A stretch of DNA of 31,712 nt from JBDNBY01 sp039767595 (GTDB lineage Bacteria; Pseudomonadota; Alphaproteobacteria; Rhodobacterales; Rhodobacteraceae), in contig JBDNBY010000201.1 in the NCBI GenBank assembly GCA_039767595.1, positions 1 through 31,712 of the forward strand. The letters run 5' to 3'. Under the pieces are notes generated by a model. It was not told where the DNA came from, did not search any database, and worked only from the letters and a program-made list of their open reading frames with translations. This document shows, in pieces, positions 16,092-26,100 of the stretch (position 1 is the first letter of the stretch; the number at the start of each line of letters is the position of its first letter). A program made the translations under genes and the position numbers.

Positions 16092-19000
16092 TTATTGAGC
16101 TGGGATGGCTTCAGGTGGTGTTTGCAAAGGATGCGGCAATTTATCAAGCATTTCTTTTGGACAGACCTGCACAAAGTGATGCTTGGTCAGATCCCAGTCT
16201 TGCAAAATCTCTTCTGCAAGTGCGGATCCTGTTTCGGCAAAGTGCCGCTCGACCAATCCTTTGACTTGATCATGCCAATGACCATCGCCAATACCGCAGG
16301 TGACCAACGTCTCCATATTGAGCATATCGCCCGACGTTCCACTTGGATCATAGAGATAGGCCATCCCGCCCGTCATGCCGGCGCCAAAGTTTGCGCCAAT
16401 CGACCCTAGGATCACAGCCACGCCGCCCGTCATATATTCACAGCCGTTTGAACCGCAGCCTTCGATCACGACTTTGGCGCCCGAGTTGCGCACGGCAAAG
16501 CGTTCGCCAGCGCGGCCTGCGGCAAAGAGATGGCCGTCAGTGGCCCCATAGAGGACAGTATTGCCGATGATCGTGTTGTCGCGCGCCACCAGCGGGCTGC
16601 GTTTGGGCGGACGTACTGTGATCAGACCACCAGAGAGGCCCTTGCCCACATAGTCATTGGCATCGCCGACCACTTCTAATTTGAGGCCCGGCACAGTAAA
16701 GGCGCCCAAGGCTTGCCCCGCGCTGCCGTCCAAGCGAACGGTCAAGTGATCCTCTTGTAGGTCGTTCCGCATGCCAAAGTTTTTGACAATATGGCTCGAC
16801 GTGCGTGTGCCGACGGTGCGGTGCGTATTTTGCACGGCATATTGCAGCTGCATCTTTTCCCCATCATTGAGGAAGCGAGCCGCATCGCGCACAATCTCGG
16901 CATCGAGTGTGTCTGGAACGGGATTGCGGGGTTTGTTGCGATCATAGATGATCTTTTCTGCACCATCGACTGTGATGAGCATGGGGTTGAGATCGAGATC
17001 ATCCAAATGCGCCGCCCCGCGGCTGACTTGCGAGAGTAGGTCGGCACGGCCGATCACGTCATCCAAGCTCCGCGCGCCAATCGATGCGAGGATCTCGCGC
17101 ACTTCTTGCGCATAGAAGGTGATCAGATTGACAACTTTGTCCGCTGTGCCTGTGAATTTTGCCCGCAGCGCAGGGTCTTGGGTACATACGCCAACGGGGC
17201 AGGTGTTTGATTGACACTGACGGACCATAATACAGCCCATCGCGATCAAGGCTGCTGTCCCGATGCCGTATTCTTCGGCGCCGAGCATCGCTGCCATCAC
17301 GATGTCGCGGCCCGTGCGCAATCCGCCATCGGTGCGCAATGTCACGCGGTCCCGCAGATTGTTCATCGCCAGAACTTGGTGCGCCTCGGTGAGGCCCATT
17401 TCCCACGGCAGGCCCGCAAATTTGATCGACGTTGCAGGGGATGCGCCCGTGCCGCCATTGTGACCCGAGATCAAGATCACGTCTGCTTCGGCTTTGGCGA
17501 CGCCAGCGGCGATGGTGCCTACACCAGAGGCGGCCACGAGTTTCACCGTGACTTTGCAGCGCGGGTTGATCTGTTTGAGGTCATAGATCAGCTGCGCCAA
17601 ATCCTCGATTGAGTAAATATCGTGGTGCGGCGGCGGTGAAATCAAAGTGACGCCTTTGGTCGAATGGCGCAGACGCGCGATCAAATCGGTCACTTTCATA
17701 CCCGGCAGCTGACCGCCCTCTCCTGGCTTAGCGCCTTGGGCGACCTTAATCTCAAGCTCTTCGCATTGATTGAGGTATTCCGCGGTGACACCAAAACGAC
17801 CCGAGGCCACTTGTTTAATTTTTGCCGATGGGTTGTCGCCATTGGGTTCGGGGTGGAAATGTGCGGGATCTTCGCCGCCTTCGCCCGAATCCGATTTTGC
17901 ACCCACACGGTTCATCGCCACGTTCAATAGTTTGTGCGCCTCAGGAGAGAGGGCACCCAATGACATGCCAGGCGTGACAAAGCGTTTGCGAATCGCGGTG
18001 ACGCTTTCGACCTGCTCAATTGGGATGGCGGTGCCCAATGGCTTAATCGCTAAAAGGTCGCGCAGGTGAATCGGTGGATTGGCTTGCATCCGCTTGGAAT
18101 AGGATTTCCAAAGGTCATAGCTGGCGTTGTTGCATGCGGTTTGCAGCATGTGCATTGTCTGCGCTTCCCATGCGTGCGTTTCGCCGGATTTGCGGGATTT
18201 GTAAAATCCGCCAATGGGCAAGACATTGCTGGCCGAATGCCACGCATTCGCATGGACGTCTTCGACTTTTTTCTGAATGCCGCTGACACCAATGCCTGAA
18301 ATCCGCGACGTGAGGCCGGGGAAGTATTCGGAGCACATGGCCCGCGAGAGGCCGACGGCCTCAAAATTCAAACCGCCGCGATAGGACGAGAGGACCGAAA
18401 TTCCCATTTTGGCCATGATTTTCAATAGGCCCTGATCGATCGCATCGCGGTAGCGCGCCATCGCGGTGTTCAGATCACATTCCAACAGGCCGCGCGCAAT
18501 GCGATCGGCGAGCGTATCCTCGGCAAGATAGGCGTTCACGACGGTGGCGCCCGATCCAATGAGAACGGCAAAGTAATGCGGGTCGATACATTCTGCGGAC
18601 CGTACATTTAATGATGTGAAAGTTCGCAGGCCCTTGCGTGTTAAATGGCTATGCACCGCAGAGGTGGCAAGGATCATTGGCATGGGCAATTTTTCGCCAT
18701 TTGAATGGTGATCCGTCAAGACAAGATGACCCGCACCAGAGCGCACAGCGTCCTCCGCCTCTTGGCGGATACGGGCCAGTCCGGCAGAGAGCGCGCCGCC
18801 CTCATTGGCAAAGCTGCAGTCAATTTCAACAAGCTTTGCATTGAATTGTTGGGTCAGTACATCCCACTGCGCATTAGAAATAACCGGAGATTCAACGACC
18901 AAAATTTCGGTCTGGGCGCCGCTTTCATCCAACACGTTCTTCAAATTACCAAACCGCGTCTTAAGGCTCATGACGCGGTATTCACGCAAGCTGTCGATGG

Positions 19001-20639
19001 GCGGGTTTGTCACTTGGGAAAAGTTTTGACGGAAGAAATGGCTCAGCGGGCGATATTTGTTTGAGAGCACCGCAGATGGGGTGTCATCGCCCATAGAGGC
19101 GAGCGTTTCCTTGCCATCCTCGGCCATGGGCATGAGAATTTGCTCAATCTCTTCGATTGAATATCCGGCGGCCTTTTGCCGTTTCTTGAGCGCATCACCC
19201 GTGAAGAGTGGGGCATTGTTCACATCAGCCAAAGCTGTGTCGAGCTCGTTGATCTTACCGACCCATTCGCCAAAGGGTTGCGCGGAGGCGAGCGTGTCTT
19301 TCATCTCTTGATCGTGGTAGAGGCGGCCCTCGGCCATGTCCACGGCGATCATTTGACCTGGGCCAAGCGCGCCTTTTTCGCGCACTGTCGCCTCATCTGT
19401 TGGTACCATGCCCACTTCGGAGCCGGCGATCAGTTGACCGTCGCCGGTGATGACATAACGCATGGGCCGCAAGCCGTTGCGATCCAATCCGCCGCAGACC
19501 CAGCGACCATCTGTCATCGCCAGTGCTGCAGGGCCGTCCCACGGCTCCATCACCGAGTTGCAATAGGAATACATGTCGCGCCACGCTTGGGGCAGCTCGT
19601 CGGCCTGTTTAGACCAGCTTTCTGGCACCATCATTGTTTTGGCCATTGGGGCATTGCGGCCCGCGCGAACCAGCACTTCGAACACGGAATCCAGTGCGGC
19701 GGAGTCAGAGGATCCACCTGGAATGATCGGTTTGATATCTTCGGCCATATCGCCAAAGGCAGAGGAGGCCATGCGAATTTCGTGGCTCTTCATCCAGTTT
19801 GTGTTGCCTTTGAGTGTATTGATCTCGCCGTTGTGGGCGAGCATGCGGAACGGCTGTGCCAGCCACCACTGCGGGAACGTATTGGTTGAATAGCGTTGGT
19901 GATAAAGGGCAAAGGCGCTCTCAAACCGCTCATCCATAAGGTCGGGGTAAAATACCGCCACTTGCTCGGCCAACATCATGCCTTTGTAGATGATGCTGCG
20001 GCACGAGAGTGAGGCGAGGTATAGATCCCGAATGCCGTTTGCAGCCGCAGCTTTTTCAATCCGGCGGCGAATAACATAGAGCTCGCGTTCGAACGTATCT
20101 TCGTCAACACCTTTTGAGTTTGAAATGAGGATTTGCTCAATCTCTGGGCGGGTTGCATTGGCCTTTTCGCCCAAACAGCTCACATCCACGGGCACATGGC
20201 GCCATCCGTAGATGTAATACCCCATGCGCAGCACTTCGGATTCGACAATCGTCCGGCATGTTTCTTGGGCTCCAAAATCGGTGCGCGGCAAGAACACTTG
20301 CCCAACCGCCATCAATTCGTTCATCCGCGGTTCGTGACCCGTGCGGCGAATTTGATCATAGAAAAACTTTGCAGGGATCTGCACATGAATGCCCGCGCCG
20401 TCGCCGGTTTTGCCGTCGGCATCGACCGCCCCACGGTGCCAGACGGCCTTGAGGGCGTTGATCCCGTTTTCGACAACTTTGCGCGAGGCGGTGCCGTCGA
20501 TTGAAACGACGAGACCCACGCCGCAAGAGGCGTGTTCTTCGCTCTCGTTATAGAGGCCATTTTTGGCCATCCAGTCCCGTTTGGCGTATTCGTTGTTTAC
20601 CCAATCTTGGTCAAATTTCGGCATATCAAATTTTGTCAT
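16092..20639 (-). CDS. gltB: Glutamate synthase (NADPH) large subunit
   Basis: Transfers the amide of glutamine to 2-oxoglutarate to give two glutamates, with GltD. The 1515 residues match the usual size. After a 38-residue propeptide the catalytic Cys39 (HASCGVGLVV) becomes the N-terminus of the class II glutaminase domain. The FMN-binding synthase domain follows (GGLRTGRDIVMAAMLGAEEYG) with the [3Fe-4S] motif C-x5-C-x4-C in GCIMVRQCQSNTCPVGVCTQ, and the C-terminal beta-helix domain (GEDPAHFHPEPNG lies earlier; GCGSNGCEYMTGG near the end). AAGGAGA lies five bases before the ATG. It is 11 bases downstream of gltD and ends just ahead of mtgA: one operon gltD-gltB-mtgA. Confidence 0.97.
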   Translation of the reverse strand: MTKFDMPKFDQDWVNNEYAKRDWMAKNGLYNESEEHASCGVGLVVSIDGTASRKVVENGINALKAVWHRGAVDADGKTGDGAGIHVQIPAKFFYDQIRRTGHEPRMNELMAVGQVFLPRTDFGAQETCRTIVESEVLRMGYYIYGWRHVPVDVSCLGEKANATRPEIEQILISNSKGVDEDTFERELYVIRRRIEKAAAANGIRDLYLASLSCRSIIYKGMMLAEQVAVFYPDLMDERFESAFALYHQRYSTNTFPQWWLAQPFRMLAHNGEINTLKGNTNWMKSHEIRMASSAFGDMAEDIKPIIPGGSSDSAALDSVFEVLVRAGRNAPMAKTMMVPESWSKQADELPQAWRDMYSYCNSVMEPWDGPAALAMTDGRWVCGGLDRNGLRPMRYVITGDGQLIAGSEVGMVPTDEATVREKGALGPGQMIAVDMAEGRLYHDQEMKDTLASAQPFGEWVGKINELDTALADVNNAPLFTGDALKKRQKAAGYSIEEIEQILMPMAEDGKETLASMGDDTPSAVLSNKYRPLSHFFRQNFSQVTNPPIDSLREYRVMSLKTRFGNLKNVLDESGAQTEILVVESPVISNAQWDVLTQQFNAKLVEIDCSFANEGGALSAGLARIRQEAEDAVRSGAGHLVLTDHHSNGEKLPMPMILATSAVHSHLTRKGLRTFTSLNVRSAECIDPHYFAVLIGSGATVVNAYLAEDTLADRIARGLLECDLNTAMARYRDAIDQGLLKIMAKMGISVLSSYRGGLNFEAVGLSRAMCSEYFPGLTSRISGIGVSGIQKKVEDVHANAWHSASNVLPIGGFYKSRKSGETHAWEAQTMHMLQTACNNASYDLWKSYSKRMQANPPIHLRDLLAIKPLGTAIPIEQVESVTAIRKRFVTPGMSLGALSPEAHKLLNVAMNRVGAKSDSGEGGEDPAHFHPEPNGDNPSAKIKQVASGRFGVTAEYLNQCEELEIKVAQGAKPGEGGQLPGMKVTDLIARLRHSTKGVTLISPPPHHDIYSIEDLAQLIYDLKQINPRCKVTVKLVAASGVGTIAAGVAKAEADVILISGHNGGTGASPATSIKFAGLPWEMGLTEAHQVLAMNNLRDRVTLRTDGGLRTGRDIVMAAMLGAEEYGIGTAALIAMGCIMVRQCQSNTCPVGVCTQDPALRAKFTGTADKVVNLITFYAQEVREILASIGARSLDDVIGRADLLSQVSRGAAHLDDLDLNPMLITVDGAEKIIYDRNKPRNPVPDTLDAEIVRDAARFLNDGEKMQLQYAVQNTHRTVGTRTSSHIVKNFGMRNDLQEDHLTVRLDGSAGQALGAFTVPGLKLEVVGDANDYVGKGLSGGLITVRPPKRSPLVARDNTIIGNTVLYGATDGHLFAAGRAGERFAVRNSGAKVVIEGCGSNGCEYMTGGVAVILGSIGANFGAGMTGGMAYLYDPSGTSGDMLNMETLVTCGIGDGHWHDQVKGLVERHFAETGSALAEEILQDWDLTKHHFVQVCPKEMLDKLPHPLQTPPEAIPAQ

Positions 20640-20650
20640 GTCGGGTCTCC

Positions 20651-22069
20651 TTATTCTGCGGCAATTGCGCCGGCAGACGCGTTCAAGTTTTCAAGTATCG
20701 CGTCGGCGCAGTCGCGCCCATCGCGGATTGCCCACACAACGAGCGAGGCGCCGCGCACGATATCACCAATCGCATAGACGCCCTCCATGTCCGTTTCGCC
20801 CGTGCCATACGCGGCTTTGATCGTGCCCCAGCGTGTGACAGGCAGGTCGGGTTGATCCCATAGGGTCGGCAGGTCTTCGGGCTCAAAGCCAAGGGCACCA
20901 ATGACGAGATCGGCGGGCTCATTAAATGTGTCGCCGTCTACGGCCTCTGGGCTGCGGCGGCCCGATGCGTCTGGGGCACCAAGGCGCATCCGTTGCACGG
21001 TGACAGAGCCGTCATGGATTGAATGCGGCGCGCTGAGCCATTCAAACACAACGCCCTCTTCTTCGGCGTTTTGCACTTCGCGTTGCGATCCGGGCATATT
21101 TTCGCGGTCACGGCGATAGAGGCATTTCACGGAGTTTGCACCTTGGCGGATCGACGTGCGTACACAGTCCATCGCCGTGTCGCCGCCGCCGATGACAACA
21201 ACGTTCTTACCTGCGGCGGACAATGTGCCGTTTTCAATCTCTGGCACGACATCGCCGAAATTCAAGCGGTTTGAGGCGGTCAAAAAGTCCAGAGCCTGCA
21301 CAACACCGGCGGCGTCTGATCCAAGGCTGCGGGCTTTGTAAACGCCCGTGGCGATGACGACGGCATCGTGTTTGTTGCGAAGGTCTTGGAACGAGATGTC
21401 GTCCCCAACGTTGCAATTTAGGACGAAGTTCACGCCAGAATCGCTCAAGAGCTCGGTGCGGCGTTGAACGACATCCTTTTCTAATTTGAAGCCAGGAATG
21501 CCATAGGACAACAAGCCGCCTGCGCGATCGTAGCGGTCGTAGATTGTGACTTGGACGCCAGCGGCGCGCAGCCGTTCTGCGGCCGCCATGCCGCCGGGAC
21601 CTGCGCCAATAATGCCAACTGATTCGTCGCGCTCTTGGCTTGGAATAGTGGGTTTGACCCAGCCTGCATCCCACGCGGTGTCTGTGATGTATTTTTCAAT
21701 GGCACCAATCGTGACAGTGCCGTGGCCCGATTGCTCGATGACACAGTTGCCTTCGCATAGGCGATCTTGGGGGCAAATGCGGCCGCAGATCTCTGGGAAT
21801 GTATTGGTCGCCTGCGAGGTTTCATAGGCCTCTTGAAGGCGGCCTGTTGCCGTCAGATGCAACCAATCTGGGATGTTGTTGTGCAAGGGGCAATGAGACT
21901 GGCAATAGGGCACGCCGCACTGGCTGCAGCGGCTGGATTGCTCTTGGGCTTTGGCCTCTGCGTACTCTGCATAGATTTCGTCGAAATCTTCTTTGCGGTC
22001 TGCGGCATCACGCTTGGTGGGCATCTCACGATCTTGCGTGACGAATTTCAACATCGGTTGCTTGGCCAT
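20651..22069 (-). CDS. gltD: Glutamate synthase (NADPH) small subunit
   Basis: FAD/NADPH oxidoreductase subunit that supplies electrons through iron-sulfur clusters to GltB. The 472 residues have the N-terminal cysteine-rich part (RCSQCGVPYCQSHCPLHNNIPDW and ICPQDRLCEGNC) carrying [4Fe-4S] centres, an FAD Rossmann motif VGIIGAGPGGMAAAERLRAAG, and an NADPH motif VVVIGGGDTAMDC. The end IGDIVRGASLVVWAIRDGRD is the second FAD-binding region. AAAGGAGA precedes ATG 22069. First gene of the gltD-gltB-mtgA unit; the order gltD before gltB is common in Rhodobacteraceae. The control region lies in 22070-22282. Confidence 0.96.
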   Translation of the reverse strand: MAKQPMLKFVTQDREMPTKRDAADRKEDFDEIYAEYAEAKAQEQSSRCSQCGVPYCQSHCPLHNNIPDWLHLTATGRLQEAYETSQATNTFPEICGRICPQDRLCEGNCVIEQSGHGTVTIGAIEKYITDTAWDAGWVKPTIPSQERDESVGIIGAGPGGMAAAERLRAAGVQVTIYDRYDRAGGLLSYGIPGFKLEKDVVQRRTELLSDSGVNFVLNCNVGDDISFQDLRNKHDAVVIATGVYKARSLGSDAAGVVQALDFLTASNRLNFGDVVPEIENGTLSAAGKNVVVIGGGDTAMDCVRTSIRQGANSVKCLYRRDRENMPGSQREVQNAEEEGVVFEWLSAPHSIHDGSVTVQRMRLGAPDASGRRSPEAVDGDTFNEPADLVIGALGFEPEDLPTLWDQPDLPVTRWGTIKAAYGTGETDMEGVYAIGDIVRGASLVVWAIRDGRDCADAILENLNASAGAIAAE

Positions 22070-22173
22070 GGCGCGTCTCCTTTATTCCTTGAACGATGTG
22101 CCTATATCTCATGTCTTTTCAAAAGAAAAGGCATTAATGCTGACCTAATATGACGTGTTTTTGCGCGTCTCGC

Positions 22174-22218
22174 TCGGACTGATGGGTTAGTTGGATGAAA
22201 AACAGTCCGATTCGGACT
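22174..22218. promoter_or_regulatory. Cluster of three TCGGACT half-sites between gltD and uppP
   Basis: AGTCCGA (22204-22210), one T, and TCGGACT (22212-22218) form a perfect palindrome. A further TCGGACTG at 22174-22181 is the exact inverted copy of CAGTCCGA (22203-22210), 21 bases away. The set lies in the 213-base divergent gap, which otherwise shows no gene. It looks like an operator for a dimeric regulator of gltD, uppP or both, or a hairpin pair; the regulator is unknown to me. Confidence 0.5.
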
Positions 22219-22282
22219 TAAGTAAAGCATTCAGTCTTGGGCCAAAGCGTTATATGACTGTGTCCAACAAGGGATATTGTGC

Positions 22283-23092
22283 ATGGATACTTTGAATTTA
22301 CTCGCATTGGCGCTCATCCAAGGGATTACTGAGTTTTTGCCGATCTCGTCCTCGGGGCATCTTATCTTGTGGCCGCATCTGACTGGCCTACCAGATCAAG
22401 GGCTCAATTTGGATATTGCGGTGCATGTTGGCACGTTGTTCGCGGTGATCTTGTATTTTTGGCGCGAAGTGCGGGCGGCGGCGTGGGGCTGTTTGCGATT
22501 GCTACGGGGCCGCGTTGATACCGATGGGGCCAAGCTTGCGCTATTGCTGATGATCGCGACGATCCCTGTGGTGATTGCGGGTTTGGTGATCAAATTGACG
22601 GGGCTCAATGACGTGATGCGCGAGTCTGTCGTACTGATTGGTTGGGCCATGCTGGGATTTGGCATCGTGTTGTGGTGGGCAGATTCGCGCGGCGGACAGA
22701 CCAAGCGGGATGCGGATTGGACCATACGCGACGCAGTTATCTTTGGGCTTTGGCAAATGCTGGCCTTGATCCCCGGTACATCGCGCTCTGGGATTTGTAT
22801 CACGGGCGCGCGTTTGTTGGGGTATGATCGGGAAACGGCGGCGCGGCTGTCGATGTTGATGTCCATTCCGACAATTATCGCAAGCGGCGCGATTTTAAGT
22901 AAAGATATGCTGGATGAGGGCGCGCGCATGGCTGGGCCCGAATTGGTTGCCGCCGGCTTTGCCTTTGTTGCGGCGCTGCTGGCGCTGGCGCTGATGATGC
23001 GACTGCTCAGATCGGTGAGCTTTATGCCTTATGTGATCTATCGTGTGGTGTTGGGCGCGCTGTTGATTGTGTACGCACCCAACTTTGTTTGA
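22283..23092 (+). CDS. uppP: Undecaprenyl-diphosphatase UppP (BacA)
   Basis: Inner-membrane phosphatase that recycles undecaprenyl pyrophosphate to the monophosphate carrier for cell-wall synthesis; overproduction gives bacitracin resistance. The 269 residues are mostly hydrophobic helices. The two BacA signature loops are QGITEFLPISSSGHL (E17, S22-S24, H26) and PGTSRSGICITGARLLGYDR (164-183, R168). ATG 22283 starts with the normal MDTLNLLALALIQG; AAGGG nine bases upstream is the likely Shine-Dalgarno. It runs divergently from gltD and converges with carB, separated by 21 bases. MtgA, encoded on the other side of gltDB, uses the same lipid cycle. Confidence 0.96.
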   Translation: MDTLNLLALALIQGITEFLPISSSGHLILWPHLTGLPDQGLNLDIAVHVGTLFAVILYFWREVRAAAWGCLRLLRGRVDTDGAKLALLLMIATIPVVIAGLVIKLTGLNDVMRESVVLIGWAMLGFGIVLWWADSRGGQTKRDADWTIRDAVIFGLWQMLALIPGTSRSGICITGARLLGYDRETAARLSMLMSIPTIIASGAILSKDMLDEGARMAGPELVAAGFAFVAALLALALMMRLLRSVSFMPYVIYRVVLGALLIVYAPNFV

Positions 23093-23113
23093 CGTCAGAA
23101 TGTTAGCCTTGTG

Positions 23114-26100
23114 TTAACCTTGCAGTGCGCGCACCACGAGGTCGCCCTCTTCGCGCGCTTTCATGGCGCATGATGCGGCATGGGCGCCGGCGGCTGTCGT
23201 GAAATATGGGATCTTATCGTAGAGTGCGACTTGGCGAATGTTGCGGCTGTCGTCGATCGCCTGCTGTCCCTCGGTGGTGTTGTAGACAAGGGCAATTTCA
23301 TTGTCCTTCATATGATCCACGATGGTCCGGCGATTTTGGATATGAGCCTTTTCGACAAATTCTGCTGTGATGCCTTGGGTGGCCAGCCATTCTTGGGTGC
23401 CGCCCGTTGAGACGATCTCAAATCCCATATCAACAAGGATGTTCACGGCCTCGACCATGAGCGGGGTTTTGTCATCATCTTTGATCGAGACAAAGACCTT
23501 GCCATCCGTTGGCAATTGCGTGCCGGCGCCCATTTGCGCCTTGAGGAAGGCGCGGGCAAAGCTACGATCCCAGCCCATCACTTCGCCTGTTGAGCGCATT
23601 TCTGGGCCGAGGATGGTATCCACACCGGGGAAGCGCGCGAAGGGCAGGACCACTTCTTTGACAGAATACCACGGAATCATCGGATCGGTGAGGGTCATGG
23701 GGTCCGCCATGGGCATCGGCGCATCATACGAGGCGTTTTCGTCATAGGCGGGGCGCATTGCAAAGCTAGACAACGGCTCGCCGGCCATGACGCGCGCGGC
23801 GATTGAGGCGATGGCGCTATCGGTTGCCTTGGCCACAAAGGGCACGGTGCGCGAGGCCCGTGGATTGACCTCGATCAAATAGACTTTGCCGTCTTTAATG
23901 GCGAACTGAATGTTCATCAGGCCGATCACTTGGATCTCGAGCGCGAGGGCCTTGGCCTGACGGACCATTTCATCAATGATCGATTGATCTAAAGAATACG
24001 GCGGCAAGGAGCAGGCACTATCACCCGAGTGCACGCCGGCCTCTTCGATATGTTGCATAATGCCGGCAACATGGACGTCTGTGCCATCGCAGATCGCATC
24101 GACATCACATTCCACAGCGCCCGAAAGATAACTATCGAGCAAAACGGGGCTATCGCCCGAAACGACCACGGCGTCGCGAATGTAGCGGCGCAATTGATCC
24201 ATATCCCGAACGATTTCCATTGCGCGGCCGCCCAAAACATAAGATGGGCGGATCACAAGTGGGAAGCCGATGTCATCGGCAATCGCAAGCGCCTCTTCAT
24301 CAGAGCTGGCGATGCCATTTTTCGGCTGCAGCAGCCCAAGTTTGTTGACCAACTCTTGGAACCGTTCGCGATCCTCTGCCAAGTCAATCGCATCGGGCGA
24401 CGTGCCGAGGATCGGGATCCCGGCCTCTTCGAGAGAGTTGGCCAGTTTAAGGGGGGTCTGACCGCCGAACTGTACGATCACACCGTGGAGTGTGCCGTTT
24501 TCTTGTTCAACGCGCAAAATTTCCATCACATGCTCAAAGGTGAGGGGCTCGAAATATAGGCGATCTGAGGTGTCGTAATCGGTTGAGACCGTCTCTGGAT
24601 TACAGTTGACCATGATCGTCTCGTAGCCCACATCCGATAGGGAATAGCACGCATGACAGCAGCAGTAATCAAATTCGATCCCTTGGCCAATACGGTTCGG
24701 CCCGCCGCCCAAGATGACCACTTTTTTGCGGTCGGATGGGGCGGCCTCGCACTCGGCCTCGCCAAAGGCAGGGGCCTCATATGTCGAGTACATATAAGGT
24801 GTTTGTGCATCAAATTCCGCGGCGCAAGTATCAATCCGTTTGAATTGGGCCACAACACCCAATCCCGTGCGCGCATTGCGCACAGCCGTTTCACTCTGAC
24901 CCGTCAGGGTCGCAAGCCGCGCGTCGGTAAAGCCCATCATTTTCAAATGGCGCAGGCCATCTTTATCCGTTGGTAGGCCATCGGTGCGCACGGCCTCCTC
25001 GGCCTCGACGATTTCGCGAATGCGCGCCAAGAACCAAGGATCAAAGGCGGTGATGCTATGGATGTCGTCATTGCTCATGCCGTGGCGCATCGCTTGGGCA
25101 ATCACACGCAACCGATCCGGCGTTTGTCTAGAGAGCGCGGAGGTCAGCGCACTTTTGTCCGGTGCGCCCTCAATCACGATATCATCAAAACCGCTGAGCC
25201 CCGTTTCCAAGGACGCCAGTGCCTTTTGCATAGATTCGTGGATTGTGCGGCCAATCGCCATCACCTCGCCCACAGATTTCATGGCTGTGGTCAAAAGCGG
25301 CTCTGATCCAGGGAATTTTTCAAAGGCAAAGCGTGGAATTTTCGTCACAACATAGTCAATGGATGGCTCGAACGACGCGGGGGTGACTTTGGTGATGTCA
25401 TTGTCCAACTCGTCAAGCGTATAGCCCACGGCGAGCTTGGCCGCGATCTTGGCAATCGGAAAGCCCGTCGCCTTGGAGGCCAACGCAGAAGAGCGTGACA
25501 CGCGCGGGTTCATTTCGATGACAACCATGCGGCCATCTTCTGGATTGACGGCCCATTGCACGTTTGAACCGCCCGTTTCCACACCGATCTCGCGCAGCAC
25601 CGCGATCGAGGCAGAGCGCATCATTTGATATTCTTTGTCCGTCAAGGTTAGCGCGGGGGCCACAGTAATAGAATCACCTGTATGCACGCCCATTGGATCA
25701 ATGTTTTCGATGGCGCATACGATGATAGCATTGTCTGCTTTGTCGCGGACAACTTCCATTTCATATTCTTTCCAGCCTAGCAAACTCTCGTCCACAAGGA
25801 TTTGGTTCACAGGCGAGGCATCCATGCCTGAGCGGCAAAAGTGAATATAATCATCGCGATTATAGGCAACACCGCCGCCCGTTCCACCCAGCGTAAAGGC
25901 CGGACGAATGATCGCCGGCAGGCCGATATTGTCCAACTCGCCGAGGGCAATTTGAACACCGGCATCAAGATCGGTCGTGCCATTTTCCCGTTTGGGGGCC
26001 GTGACGATCGTCGCGCGAGGGTTCTCTAGGCCGATTTTATCCATGGCATCGCGGAAGAGCGCGCGGTATTCGGCCTTCTCAATAGCCTCGCGGTTGGCGC

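Noticed and set aside
19176..19889. A 237-codon plus-strand frame inside gltB
   Set aside because: Fully antisense to gltB; composition (His, Cys, Trp, Arg rich) is that of a shadow frame.
22250..22256. TTATAT as a uppP -10 box
   Set aside because: No -35 hexamer with more than weak similarity lies at proper distance; could be activator-dependent but unsupported.
23093..23113. Terminator between convergent uppP and carB
   Set aside because: Only GTTA/TAAC (4 bp) can pair within the 21 bases; too weak to call.
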